A stretch of 64,000 bases of DNA from Tritrichomonas musculus (lineage: Eukaryota > Parabasalia > Tritrichomonadida > Tritrichomonadidae), in assembly GCA_039105265.1 (NCBI GenBank), contig JAPFFF010000043.1:806001-870000 (forward strand). Reading direction: 5' to 3'. The translations under genes and the position numbers were made by a program. This document shows, in pieces, positions 51,501 to 59,400 of this stretch. Under the pieces are notes generated by a model that had not been told where the DNA came from, searched no databases, and worked only from the letters and a program-made list of their open reading frames with translations. The number at the start of each line of letters is the position of its first letter. Positions within the stretch are counted from its first letter, which is position 1.

Positions 51501-52755
51501 TAATAAAACGAAAGATAAAAATGAGGAAAACAAACAAGAAAAAGAAAAATTAAGCAACAAAGAAGAAAAAGAAGTAGAAAGTAAAATAAATGCAACAAAG
51601 CAAACAAATGAACAAATACAAGGAAATTCAAAAATAAAAGATGAATTAAAAGAAGAATCACAATCTAATGTAGAAACAAAAGAAGAATCACAATCTAATG
51701 TAGAAACAAAAGAAGAAATTAAAATGATGAAGAGTGAAGATCAAAAGGATGAAGTAGAAAATAAAGATGAACAATCAAGCAAAAGTGAAAATGAAGAACA
51801 AAATAAAGAAGATTTTATTGATTCGCCAGAAAAGAGAGATAGTAACTCAAATAACGAAAACGTTGAATTTGAAGAGGAAGAATCAGAAACAGAGTCAGAA
51901 CGTTATTTCGATAGTTTCTCCGATGACGAAAAAGGCGAAGCCGGAAATAGCAAAAACGACGAATTAGAAAAAGCAAATCAAAAAGAAATCACTGACACCA
52001 ACCACCCAGAAGAAAACAACGAATCAAGCAAGCAAAAAGAAGCCAAAGAAGAAGAAGAAAATCAAAAAGAAATCACCAGCTCCATCCAATCGGAAGAAAA
52101 CGACGAACCGAACAAGCAAAACGAAGCAAAAGAAGAAGAAAATCAAAAAGAAATCACTGACACAGTACAATCAGAGGAAAACAAAGAATCAAGCAACCAA
52201 AGCGAAGCAAAAGAAAAGGAAAAAGAAAAAGAGTCATCATCAATCGAAGGTAAAAATATGAATGTTAGTATTGAATCAGAAGAGAAAGAGAAAGAAAATA
52301 ATTCAGTTTCAGCTTCAAACATTGAATGCAATTCATTAGAATCATCATCAAAACATGAACAATCAGATGCATCAGAAGCGAAAATAGTTCATGTTCAACT
52401 CACCAAAATCTCATCAGCACCAACAGAACCAAACTTTTCAACAACACTGGAGCTGACAGGACTTGCAGGGACTCCTCCTCCTCACTCACCACAGGTTGCA
52501 ATTGCATCAAATTCAGAACGACTTGCATCTTTTAAGTCAATTAAATCATCACCAAACTTGATGCGAAACTTTTCTAATCCGCCAATTAGCAGCCATTCAG
52601 GGCGAAATGCTCTTCCATTCCCGAAATTCACGCCAATAGACAAGCTTACATCACCAAGAAGAACGAAAAAAACAACAGTTTTTTCATCAGACAATGAAGA
52701 AAGCAACTCAGAGCATTCACAAGAATCAGACGAATGGTTCAAATCAGATGATTAA
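48553..52755 (+). CDS. Large charged coiled-coil/single-alpha-helix protein with an RRM-like segment, 1400 aa
   Basis: Regions in order: a coiled coil (about 65-300); an RRM-like fold (about 314-395, EVILWAGYWKRSIS then FSEFGKLKSVKI); a proline patch (PPPPSPKSP); a long Ser/Asn/Lys-rich disordered part; about 23 tandem ERQKEL/EKQKEL hexads (about 680-825), an excellent single-alpha-helix pattern; and then acidic, low-complexity Glu/Lys/Ser/Asn sequence. Repeats such as KEITDT and SNVETKEE recur in the tail. No signal or membrane segment. The N-terminal MDEFIFRIFRQKDSLRY fits a cytoplasmic protein. It is probably a structural or scaffold protein, perhaps cytoskeletal or RNA-associated; the RRM call is tentative. 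A relic of its middle lies at 53007-53210 in reverse orientation. Confidence 0.75.
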   Translation: MDEFIFRIFRQKDSLRYSKDDVRRQEREYHKNMQPTPRVVYVSRPLTTRDLQVERPTDSNDPLNLKAEFFRLKSEVNQLIQEIEPLQHKFQLLLDQQQDREVKTLIYRRKNLTEISIYDIPTKYHVTAQEFFQLQKESDSLKEKIINYRKMFSTTTINKLKKEVKNAEDEVLFITSEIEDLKAEEESVKLEMTNYKLTSEYNKYNKQRKRISKLSETIKNEMNIHHDLKQTYYDLVEEQIDPDNMTPEKEQLLIHRLEDNLTEKQNKLSLAKERYIKMRNSQIKECKELAKIIEDNENSKKITVSTVSSDTTSPREVILWAGYWKRSISKDDIKQNFSEFGKLKSVKINSIENQNFCVYEAIIHYSLFNSNLEIIQNKFSNTGIKVTEYSKRPPPPSPKSPSRSNKTSDIKGSIMEVLTIEPEFLDKSFDSLSALASDLRIPENINAPMPKHKSEVNIEELLNSTSASILKESEESFSSTMQSDRQHVRRIDDESGDVFHSFFTEIGSNFGDAGKPIKKVTNNHEKAAKHNKNKEKQKDDDDVDPLKLISFFSKDNKKEDSEEKESKNHVFEFKSKVEKIEKENNKHKLSFDSSSNPSSPIRGKVSNSVTLSSSVSASSTPKTPNPNDTISLDVFAAETVNQLISPSIIKKPTSVSSTPDKLENEQKKKKEQEKHKEIERKKLLERQKELERQKELERQKELEKQKELERQKELERQKELERQKELERQKELEKQKELERQKELERQKELERQKELEKQKELERQKELEKQKELERQKELERQKELERQKELEKQKELERQKELEKQKELEKQKELERQKELEKSKEKEKSNAKGNANISDGSKTSAYSRESSSVSFGRDTSGSDGDKGENDNAFKVHKKEEPTKDTIPKPNLSISQNSNSVSVDTSNYSQQHIYSPQRLEISENSAFFQSSSVFDDKSESETFQKKKLNKKDIPRLQITNKKENNQQSNVENSLANDIEAIDNKTKDKNEENKQEKEKLSNKEEKEVESKINATKQTNEQIQGNSKIKDELKEESQSNVETKEESQSNVETKEEIKMMKSEDQKDEVENKDEQSSKSENEEQNKEDFIDSPEKRDSNSNNENVEFEEEESETESERYFDSFSDDEKGEAGNSKNDELEKANQKEITDTNHPEENNESSKQKEAKEEEENQKEITSSIQSEENDEPNKQNEAKEEENQKEITDTVQSEENKESSNQSEAKEKEKEKESSSIEGKNMNVSIESEEKEKENNSVSASNIECNSLESSSKHEQSDASEAKIVHVQLTKISSAPTEPNFSTTLELTGLAGTPPPHSPQVAIASNSERLASFKSIKSSPNLMRNFSNPPISSHSGRNALPFPKFTPIDKLTSPRRTKKTTVFSSDNEESNSEHSQESDEWFKSDD
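50603..51016 (+). repeat. 18-bp coding tandem repeat, about 23 units
   Basis: The unit GAACTAGAAAGACAGAAA encodes ELERQK, with R/K exchange. There are about 23 copies within the 1400-aa gene. All other frames are also free of stops here, which generates spurious open frames on the minus strand. Confidence 0.95.
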
Positions 52756-53006
52756 TTTTTTCATTACTTTTTTTGTTTTTTAAAGTTAAATCACTTTTAT
52801 CATTCGTTTTTTTTTTTATCCAATAGAAATTATATACTTTTTGATCTAATAAATAAACAAAAAAGTGTCATTTTGCTATCGAATAACAGACTAAAAAACT
52901 TTGATTTTTAACTTTTATATAATGTTTATTTAAGTGGTTAATATTTTATTCATTATGATTTTTCTGTTTCTGATTTAAGTCTGCATTATTCTTATTGAAT
53001 AAGGCC

Positions 53007-53210
53007 TTATTCTTTCGTTTTTTTCAGCTCTTTCTGCATCTCTAGTTCTTTCTGCTTTTCTGGTAATTTCTTGCCCTCTAATTCTTTATACTTTTCATGT
53101 TCTTTCTTTTTCTTTTGTTCATTTTCTAATTTTGTCTGGTTTAGTGATATGAACTGATTTATTGTTTCAGCAGCAAACTCATCAAGTGAAATTGTATTAT
53201 TTAATGTGCT
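53007..53210 (-). pseudogene. Reverse-oriented relic of the 48553 coiled-coil gene
   Basis: The minus strand encodes LNNTISLDEFAAETINQFIS, then LENEQKKKKEHEKYKELE and a few KQKEL units. This matches the intact gene's NDTISLDVFAAETVNQLIS and KLENEQKKKKEQEKHKEIE. It is a partial, diverged duplicate without start or full length, directly joined to an ankyrin relic. Confidence 0.75.
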
Positions 53211-53380
53211 TTTGTTTTGATAATAATTCAACAATATCAGTATGGCCTTCTTTTGCAGCAAGATTCAATGCCATGCAATTAAATACTCCTGTAAAATGTT
53301 ATAAATGTTTCAAAATATCAACATAATTAAACAGTTAGATTTAAATATCATGAATGATTTTGATTTATAATTTCTTTCAG
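53211..53380 (-). pseudogene. Ankyrin-repeat relic, one unit
   Basis: The minus strand reads like one unit of the 44693-46200 array (AAKEGHTDIVELL type, here with a frameshift), directly upstream of the coiled-coil relic. Not functional. Confidence 0.5.
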
Positions 53381-53473
53381 AATCAAATATTTATTTGACA
53401 TTTTTTTTTTTTTTTTATTTTATTTTATTGAAAACATTTATTTCTTGAGAAAAATATTCTTATATATAAGAAG

Positions 53474-53546
53474 TCTCTTGTAGTTTAACGGAATATGACA
53501 TAGGTCTGATAAACCTGTAATGGTGGTTCGACTCCACCCAAGAGAA
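53474..53546 (+). tRNA. tRNA-Ile (anticodon GAT)
   Basis: 73 nt with a full cloverleaf: acceptor TCTCTTG/CAAGAGA, D arm GTTT...GAC, anticodon arm TAGGT-CTGATAA-ACCTG (G-U at the first pair), T arm GGTGG-TTCGACT-CCACC, and discriminator A. It is followed directly by TTTTTT (53547-53552), a Pol III terminator. The anticodon at 53508-53510 is GAT, which reads isoleucine codons. There is no intron. Bracketed by direct repeats. Confidence 0.93.
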
Positions 53547-53552
53547 TTTTTT
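53547..53552 (+). terminator. Pol III terminator of tRNA-Ile
   Basis: Run of six T immediately after the discriminator base. Confidence 0.85.
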
Positions 53553-53669
53553 GTTTTTTCACTCAAACAAAATCCACTTTTTCTGATGACAACATCAGAA
53601 TCAAATATTTATTTGACATTTTTTTTTTTTATTGAAAACATTTATTTCATGAGAAAAATATTCTTATAT

Positions 53670-53836
53670 ATAATCTGTGTTGTGTCAAATTGGATGTTAG
53701 CTTTTGTGATCGTGATGGCATTTCCAGAAATGAGAAATTCAATGAAAATGTTTGGAGTCACGTTGTTCTTTTCTGTCATTTGTATCCTGGCTATTTTCTT
53801 TGGATTATTTGTAATAAAGAATAAACAAAATCAGGG
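53670..53836 (+). pseudogene. C-terminal relic of an MFS sugar transporter
   Basis: Encodes ICVVSNWMLAFVIVMAFPEM then FGVTLFFSVICILAIFFGLF, clearly homologous to the last two membrane segments of the transporter at 40360-41637 (ICVVSNWSFAFIIVMLFPSM). Only about 55 codons survive, fused at its left to the tRNA-flanking repeat. Confidence 0.85.
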
Positions 53837-54400
53837 ATGCATTACGAGCACGAGCCGAGCGGTTTGCACAAAATGATTTTTGGGCAAGAGCATTGCCCGA
53901 GCCAAAAGTTCTTGCTCATAATCATATTCACAAATTTAAATCTGGAAAATATTGATCTTTAAATATTTAAAGATCAATTTAAAACCCATTTATATATATA
54001 ATTATTTGATAAAGATTATAATTTAAATTGTCCAAAATAAATATTAAATTTCGAACCAGATAAAAATAATTAAATTATAATCATAAATTGTCCAAAATAA
54101 ATGATATATATTAATTATTTATAAAAAATGATAAAAATAATTCTTTTAATTTCTCAAAATTTCAAATAAATCTAGAATATAATGTTCATAAATGAATCAC
54201 ACATAATAATTAAAAGAATATGAAATTTCGAACCAGAGCTTTTTATTTTATAGAGCGCTCGAAAAATTGCTTGAAAATTGAATTTTTAATCATTTTAAAT
54301 TTGCTCATTATGAGCAAACTCGAGCAATGTCAAATACTTGAAAACCATTTTAATGAGCAAGAATCTGACATTGCTCGAGCCGCTCTTGGTGCATCGACCA
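53837..54400. repeat. Inverted repeat region with CGAGC words, possible MITE
   Basis: GATGCATTACGAGCACGAGC near 53839 resembles the reverse complement of sequence ending near 54399 (GATGCACCAAGAGCGGCTCG when reversed). Inside, ATTGTCCAAAATAAAT and AAATTTCGAACCAGA each recur directly. An open frame at 54220-54504 lacks any recognisable domain and is not called a gene. Boundaries are approximate. Confidence 0.35.
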
Positions 54401-54923
54401 TGAACAAAATGATATTCTGGAAGAAAATGGATCAAATGAAAATAATGAAGATCAATCTGTTTCATATTAATATTAATAATAAATATTTATTTCTTTTTTA
54501 TTAATAAAAAATAGCCAACTTTCATTTATCGATAATATTTTATCGATAAAAACATGAATATGCAATTTTTGTCTTGATTTACAGAATTATGCTCAATTCG
54601 AGAGAGGGGGAAATAATCAATTTTGTGAATCATAAATCGTAAATATTTACGATTTTAACAATACAAATAATTCATAATTATTGAATCTGAATAGGCCTTA
54701 TTTTTTTTACATCACAAATACTATAAACGTCTTTTTAACGTATTTTTTCGTAAAATAACGATTTTTTGATTTGTAGTATCAATGAAACTTTTTGAATACG
54801 AATAAATTTTTTTTTATTTTATGAAGAATCAAAAATAATATTATTTAATTTGAAAAACATTTTACTATTTTATCTTTTTATTTTTAAATTATTTAAAACA
54901 TTTTTAATATAAAAAAATAATTG
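54401..54923. other. AT-rich intergenic DNA, nothing recognised
   Basis: About 520 bp; only short palindromes (ATCGATAA/TTATCGAT near 54529-54550). Confidence 0.45.
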
Positions 54924-54925
54924 TA

Positions 54926-55241
54926 GATCAAGATAAAAAAAAAAAAACTAACATCGAGAAAATAACGTATTTACAATTGTAATTACAATTGTAATTTTTA
55001 AACGGACAAGTTGTATACAATTGTAAATACAAAAACCAAGGCTTATTAGAGACTAAGGAAAGGTGGGTGGAGTTTGTTATATTACGAAAAAGTTTGTTAT
55101 AATGAATAAATATTTATACGAATAAATATCATTTATATTAGAATAAATATTTTTTTATAGATAAGCCTTGGTTTTTGTATTTACAATTGTATACAACTTG
55201 TCCGTTTAAAACCTTAGATGTTTTTTTTTTTTATCTTGATC
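54926..55241. mobile_element. MITE, about 316 bp, with TA duplication
   Basis: Begins GATCAAGATAAAAA and ends with its reverse complement at 55241; TA lies at 54924-54925 and 55242-55243. Further in, a perfect 47-bp inverted repeat pairs 55000-55046 (AAACGGACAAGTTGTATACA...) with 55161-55207. No coding capacity. The TA flank fits Tc1/mariner-derived MITEs, known in trichomonads. Confidence 0.7.
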
Positions 55242-55307
55242 TAAATAATTTAAATCTGAATAAAACCTTAGATGTTTTTACAGAATTATAATTTTATAAA
55301 CAACAGA

Positions 55308-55850
55308 TTAATCAGATAAATTTCCATGGAAAGTAGCGGCTGAATTCCTGATGGGAATACTTTCATTCCTACTTAATTCTTCACCTCTTCTGAATGCTTC
55401 ACGAAGTCTTTCAACTGTTTGATTATAATCTATATTATATTGACGATATTGCTCTTCAAGTTCTGCTATATAATTATCGATTTTTTGTTTCAACTCTTCA
55501 TTGTAGCGATGAATAAGTGGCGCGATTTCTGTTTCACCAAAATCTTTTTTCTTTGAAAAAATTCTTTTGAAGAATTTTTGGCTTTCATTCCATTTTTCTT
55601 CGAGTTCTAAAAGAAATCTTTCTTGGATGTTTTCTGGGATTTTTGACATACATACAGAAATAAATGTTGTTCCGTTTGGTCTTGTGATTGAATAGAAAGT
55701 GTTTGGCTTTTTGTATATTTTTAATACTTCTTCTTCTGGTAATCTATTTCCGAGGATACAAAGTGAAACTTCTCTGTAATCCCATTCTATAATTGATTTT
55801 TCTGCTAATATTGTAGAATCTTTGGCGACAAGAGCATATTGAAAGTACAT
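55308..55850 (-). CDS. Longin-domain protein (VAMP7-like N-terminus), 180 aa
   Basis: The start MYFQYALVAKDSTILAEKS, then FYSITRPNGTTFISVCMSKIP and FLLELEEKW, follow the longin fold of R-SNAREs and related trafficking proteins. A helical region (IDNYIAELEEQYRQYNIDYNQ, then VERLREAFRRGEEL) sits where the R-SNARE helix would be. No C-terminal membrane anchor follows: the chain ends GNLSD. It would act in vesicle trafficking as a soluble longin protein or a degenerate SNARE. The start is preceded by an initiator-like TCATTTT about 10 bp upstream. Confidence 0.75.
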   Translation of the reverse strand: MYFQYALVAKDSTILAEKSIIEWDYREVSLCILGNRLPEEEVLKIYKKPNTFYSITRPNGTTFISVCMSKIPENIQERFLLELEEKWNESQKFFKRIFSKKKDFGETEIAPLIHRYNEELKQKIDNYIAELEEQYRQYNIDYNQTVERLREAFRRGEELSRNESIPIRNSAATFHGNLSD

Positions 55851-56297
55851 TAATAAAAAATGAAATGTAAATCATAATTCGAAACTTACATTTTACAAAA
55901 TTTTATAAAATATTGTAAGAGAAAATGTGCTTATAAACCCACAAAAAGTTTAACTTTTTCTTTATATAAAAGTCCACATAAACAAAATTTGAAACAAAAA
56001 AAAATATTTTCAATAGTTAAAAAAAAAATTATATTTTAATCTTTTTATGGTACATAAGATTAAAAATTAATATTTTTATACATATGAATAATTGAGAAAG
56101 AGCATTGAAAATTTACGATCAAAAATAAGTGAAAATAACACATCACCTTTTTTTCGCAGTTTTCATTTTGATTAGTGGAACCGGCTCGAACATGTAATTC
56201 CTTATCGCAATATTAACCAAAATCTCGCATGAATGATATTCACCTAAAAAAATTTGCTCAAGATTATAAGATTTCCGAAATTACGATTTTTATTTTT
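55851..56297. other. AT-rich intergenic DNA, nothing recognised
   Basis: About 450 bp between the longin gene and the DUF3447 relic. Confidence 0.5.
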
Positions 56298-56909
56298 TTA
56301 ACTACTTGATTCTTCAAGAATTCTTTCATATTTATTATCTGGTGGTGAAACATGATTGTCTTCAAGATATTTGATCAGTTCTGCATTTCTACTGTGAATG
56401 GCATAAATCCACATGTTTGATGTCAGTTCAACATTACCATTTACTCGCATGAATCTGATGATGTCCATTGAGCCATAAAATGATGCATATTCAATCAATT
56501 TAAGATTAAAATATAAATTCAATATTATATTTGTTTCAAAGATTGATTTTTCAATATAACTGTCAAGTGATATATTGTTTCGGTTAACATAAACACCAAA
56601 TTTTTTCACTTGATTGAAAATGTTGAAAATTTCAGAATTTGATAAATAATTATGAATATCTTTTTTCATTTTCTCCAATATTTGTTCAATCTTAGAAATA
56701 AAATTATTAATACGCTGATGATTTTTTCCAATAACATTTATTTGTCGTAATATTGATTTGAGTTTATTATTGTCAACAGTCCATTTGATATTCTTTGATA
56801 ACCTTGAAAAAATTTTCATAATTTTCTTCGGTATTGAATTCATCCTCAATACTCAAGAAGAACATTTTGAATCCTTTTCATTTTCTCTTTTAATTCATCA
56901 ATACTCATT
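56298..56909 (-). pseudogene. DUF3447 (ankyrin-type) protein pseudogene
   Basis: On the minus strand, MSIDELKEKMKRIQNVLLEY from 56909 is the usual start of the family but ends at a stop. The rest continues in another frame from about 56849 (NTEENYENF region) with LKLIEYASFYGSMDIIRFM and MWIYAIHSRNAELIKYLED, the DUF3447 core. The middle is shorter than in the related gene at 4787 (an internal deletion around YVNRNNISLDSYIEKSIFET). It is broken by at least one frameshift or stop and one deletion. Confidence 0.75.
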
Positions 56910-57095
56910 GAGCCAAAAGACTTTTTTAAAAATTGAAATGTTTATGAAAATTGAAATAATATAATTTACATTTTTCTCATAATGTTCTGATTATTTATTT
57001 TTAATTATCAATTATTTATATTTTATATATATAATTATATTTTAACTTACTGATATTAAATCCAAATTATAAGATTTTTATTAAATGGAAAAGAT

Positions 57096-58985
57096 TTATG
57101 ATTTATTTTGAATAACTTTTAACTTTTCAATTAATATTTGAATTGTTTCATCTTTTTCTTCCATTTCCTTTTTATATTTCTCATCTTTCTCAAACATTTC
57201 TTTTTTTAGTTTTTCAACTTCATCCTGTTGCTTTATCATTTTTTCAAGCATTAGTTTCATTTGGTTTTCAAGTTCTTTTTTCTGGATTTCAAATTCTTTT
57301 TGCCTGATTTCAAATTCCTTTTTCTGAATCTCAAATTCTTTTTGCTGGATTTCAAATTCTTTTTTTTGGTTTTGCAATTTTTCTTCAAAATCTATTGGCG
57401 GACTTTGATGCTCATTTTTCTGACTGGAAATTGAAAATAGATTGTATTCTATAGATACAGCAATTGAAAATATATCTTTTAAAGCTTTCCTAACAAAAAA
57501 AGGAGCAGATGCCTGATTAATGTAACCAATTTCATATGAAAGAGAGGAAACATTCATAAATGCATTTAAGAAAATAGAATCAAGATCACAAATTTGTGCA
57601 TCGTTATTAATTCCCAATTTCATCCTCTTTCTAAATATCGAATAAAGTGATGAGCATCCTTTTAAGGGAATTGATATAATTAAAAGTGATGAACATATAA
57701 AAAAGGCATCACGTCCAATTGAAGTTACAGAAGAAGGTATTGAAATTTTTGTTAATGAAGAGCACCATTTAAAACATTCACGACCTATTGAAGCTAAAGA
57801 AGAAGGAAATTCAAATGTGATTTGTGCTAATGATAAACAATCATAGAAAGCATCACGTCCAATTGAAGTTACAGAAGAAGGTATTGAAATTTTTGTTAAT
57901 GATGAACAGCATTTAAAACATTCACGACCTATTGAAGCTAAAGAAGAAGGAAATTCAAATTCAATTTGTGCTAATGATAAACAATCAAGGAAAGCATAAT
58001 CTCCGATTGAAGTTACAGAAGAAGGAATTGTGACTTGTGTTAATGATGAACAGCATTTAAAACATTCACGACCTATTGAAGCTAAAAAAGAAGGAAATTC
58101 AAATTCAATTTGTGCTAATGATAAACAATCAAGGAAAGCATAATCTCCGATTGAAGTTACAGAAGAAGGAATTGTGACTTGTGTTAATGATCTACAAAAA
58201 TGAAAAGCACATCTTCCAATTGAAGTTACTGAAGAAGGAATTGTAATTTGTGTTAATCTTAAACAATTATAGAAAGCAAAGTCACCAATTGAAGCTACAG
58301 AAGAAGGAAATTCAAATTCAATTTGTGTTAATCTTAAGCAATCACGGAAAGCATAATCTCCGATTGAAGTTACAGAAGAAGGAATTGATATTAATGTTAA
58401 TGAAGAACAACAAAAGAAAGAGCCCTGGTCATGTGAACGTCCTTCTGTAATAGTTTTAACAGTTTTACCAAATCTGATAATTCCAATATTTCCATTTTTT
58501 ATAAATTTCTTGTCCGTTTTTTGTTCAATCCCATTGATATAAACTGATATGATTATTTTTGGTTTTGTAGAAACTTCTGTCTTCAGGTTGAGTAACTGAT
58601 TGTAAATGATATCAAATACCGAAGACGGATATTCAATTTCAAGTGAAACTGTTTCAAAATTGCTCAGTAAATTTTTAAATTCTGCTGAATTAAGTCGATC
58701 TTTACTATTTAAAGTTTTGGTTGCTTGTCGCGAAAGTTCAATTTCATTAATTTGGAAAATGACTTTTTCAAGACTCTTTTCTTTGTTTTGGTATAAAATT
58801 GAAAAAAGATGTTCACTTCCTTGATCATTATTTTCATTCAAATATTCCATAAGATTTAGAACTTTTGCCAAATTAGCTTTTTCTTCCCCACTTGCATTAT
58901 TTATTAGCTGACTTGAAATGATAATTTGCTGACTTTCAACAGGAAGATGATTGAATTCTTCAATTGACGGTAAAAAAGAGCTCAT
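57096..58985 (-). CDS. BspA-like LRR protein with C-terminal coiled coil, 629 aa
   Basis: A helical N-terminus (about 1-165, MSSFLPSIEEFNHLPVESQQ) is followed by about ten LRR_5 repeats (about 175-430) with the pattern LTQITIPSSVTSIGxxAFxxC, several nearly identical at DNA level. A helical linker follows, then heptad-like EFEIQKK repeats (about 545-590) and a coiled-coil tail. No signal peptide or transmembrane segment is seen. The near-identical repeats indicate recent internal duplication. Likely a surface or interaction protein by family; the coiled coil could oligomerise it. Confidence 0.85.
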   Translation of the reverse strand: MSSFLPSIEEFNHLPVESQQIIISSQLINNASGEEKANLAKVLNLMEYLNENNDQGSEHLFSILYQNKEKSLEKVIFQINEIELSRQATKTLNSKDRLNSAEFKNLLSNFETVSLEIEYPSSVFDIIYNQLLNLKTEVSTKPKIIISVYINGIEQKTDKKFIKNGNIGIIRFGKTVKTITEGRSHDQGSFFCCSSLTLISIPSSVTSIGDYAFRDCLRLTQIEFEFPSSVASIGDFAFYNCLRLTQITIPSSVTSIGRCAFHFCRSLTQVTIPSSVTSIGDYAFLDCLSLAQIEFEFPSFLASIGRECFKCCSSLTQVTIPSSVTSIGDYAFLDCLSLAQIEFEFPSSLASIGRECFKCCSSLTKISIPSSVTSIGRDAFYDCLSLAQITFEFPSSLASIGRECFKWCSSLTKISIPSSVTSIGRDAFFICSSLLIISIPLKGCSSLYSIFRKRMKLGINNDAQICDLDSIFLNAFMNVSSLSYEIGYINQASAPFFVRKALKDIFSIAVSIEYNLFSISSQKNEHQSPPIDFEEKLQNQKKEFEIQQKEFEIQKKEFEIRQKEFEIQKKELENQMKLMLEKMIKQQDEVEKLKKEMFEKDEKYKKEMEEKDETIQILIEKLKVIQNKS

Positions 58986-59400
58986 TTAATATGTTTGTTC
59001 CAAGATAAAAAAAATTCAATATTGAATTCTGAAAGGTCTCTCAATTTTTGAGTTAAAAATTCAATATTTTAAAAATAAAACATTTTTTGGCTATTAAAAC
59101 AGTAATGTTATTTATAATATAATTCTTTCGATAAATATATAAAAAGATTTTCTCATTATTAGCCAAATTAAAAATGAGAATATCTTCACCAATATTATTA
59201 TAAACTACAATTATTCCTTCAAATAGATATGTTCTCACATTTTTAAAAATGATATCTAACCGACTCTATTCTTTCTCCTTTATGCATTTTTTTCAATACT
59301 TTAAAAATTTTTAAAATTTACCTTTTAACTTTTTTTTTATTTTATTTAAGTCAGCATTTAACAAATATGGATGCTTATTATGATATGAAAAATTGTCCAA
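58986..59400. other. AT-rich intergenic DNA, nothing recognised
   Basis: About 415 bp upstream of the BspA-like gene and downstream of the kinase pseudogene. Confidence 0.5.

Larger units (their letters stand above)
53378..53672. repeat. Direct repeats bracketing the tRNA gene
   Basis: About 53380-53468 and 53589-53672 share AGAATCAAATATTTATTTGA, a T run, and then TTGAAAACATTTATTTC followed by TGAGAAAAATATTCTTATAT. One base differs (TTTCTTGAG against TTTCATGAG), plus T-run length. The tRNA gene lies between the two copies. Confidence 0.85.
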
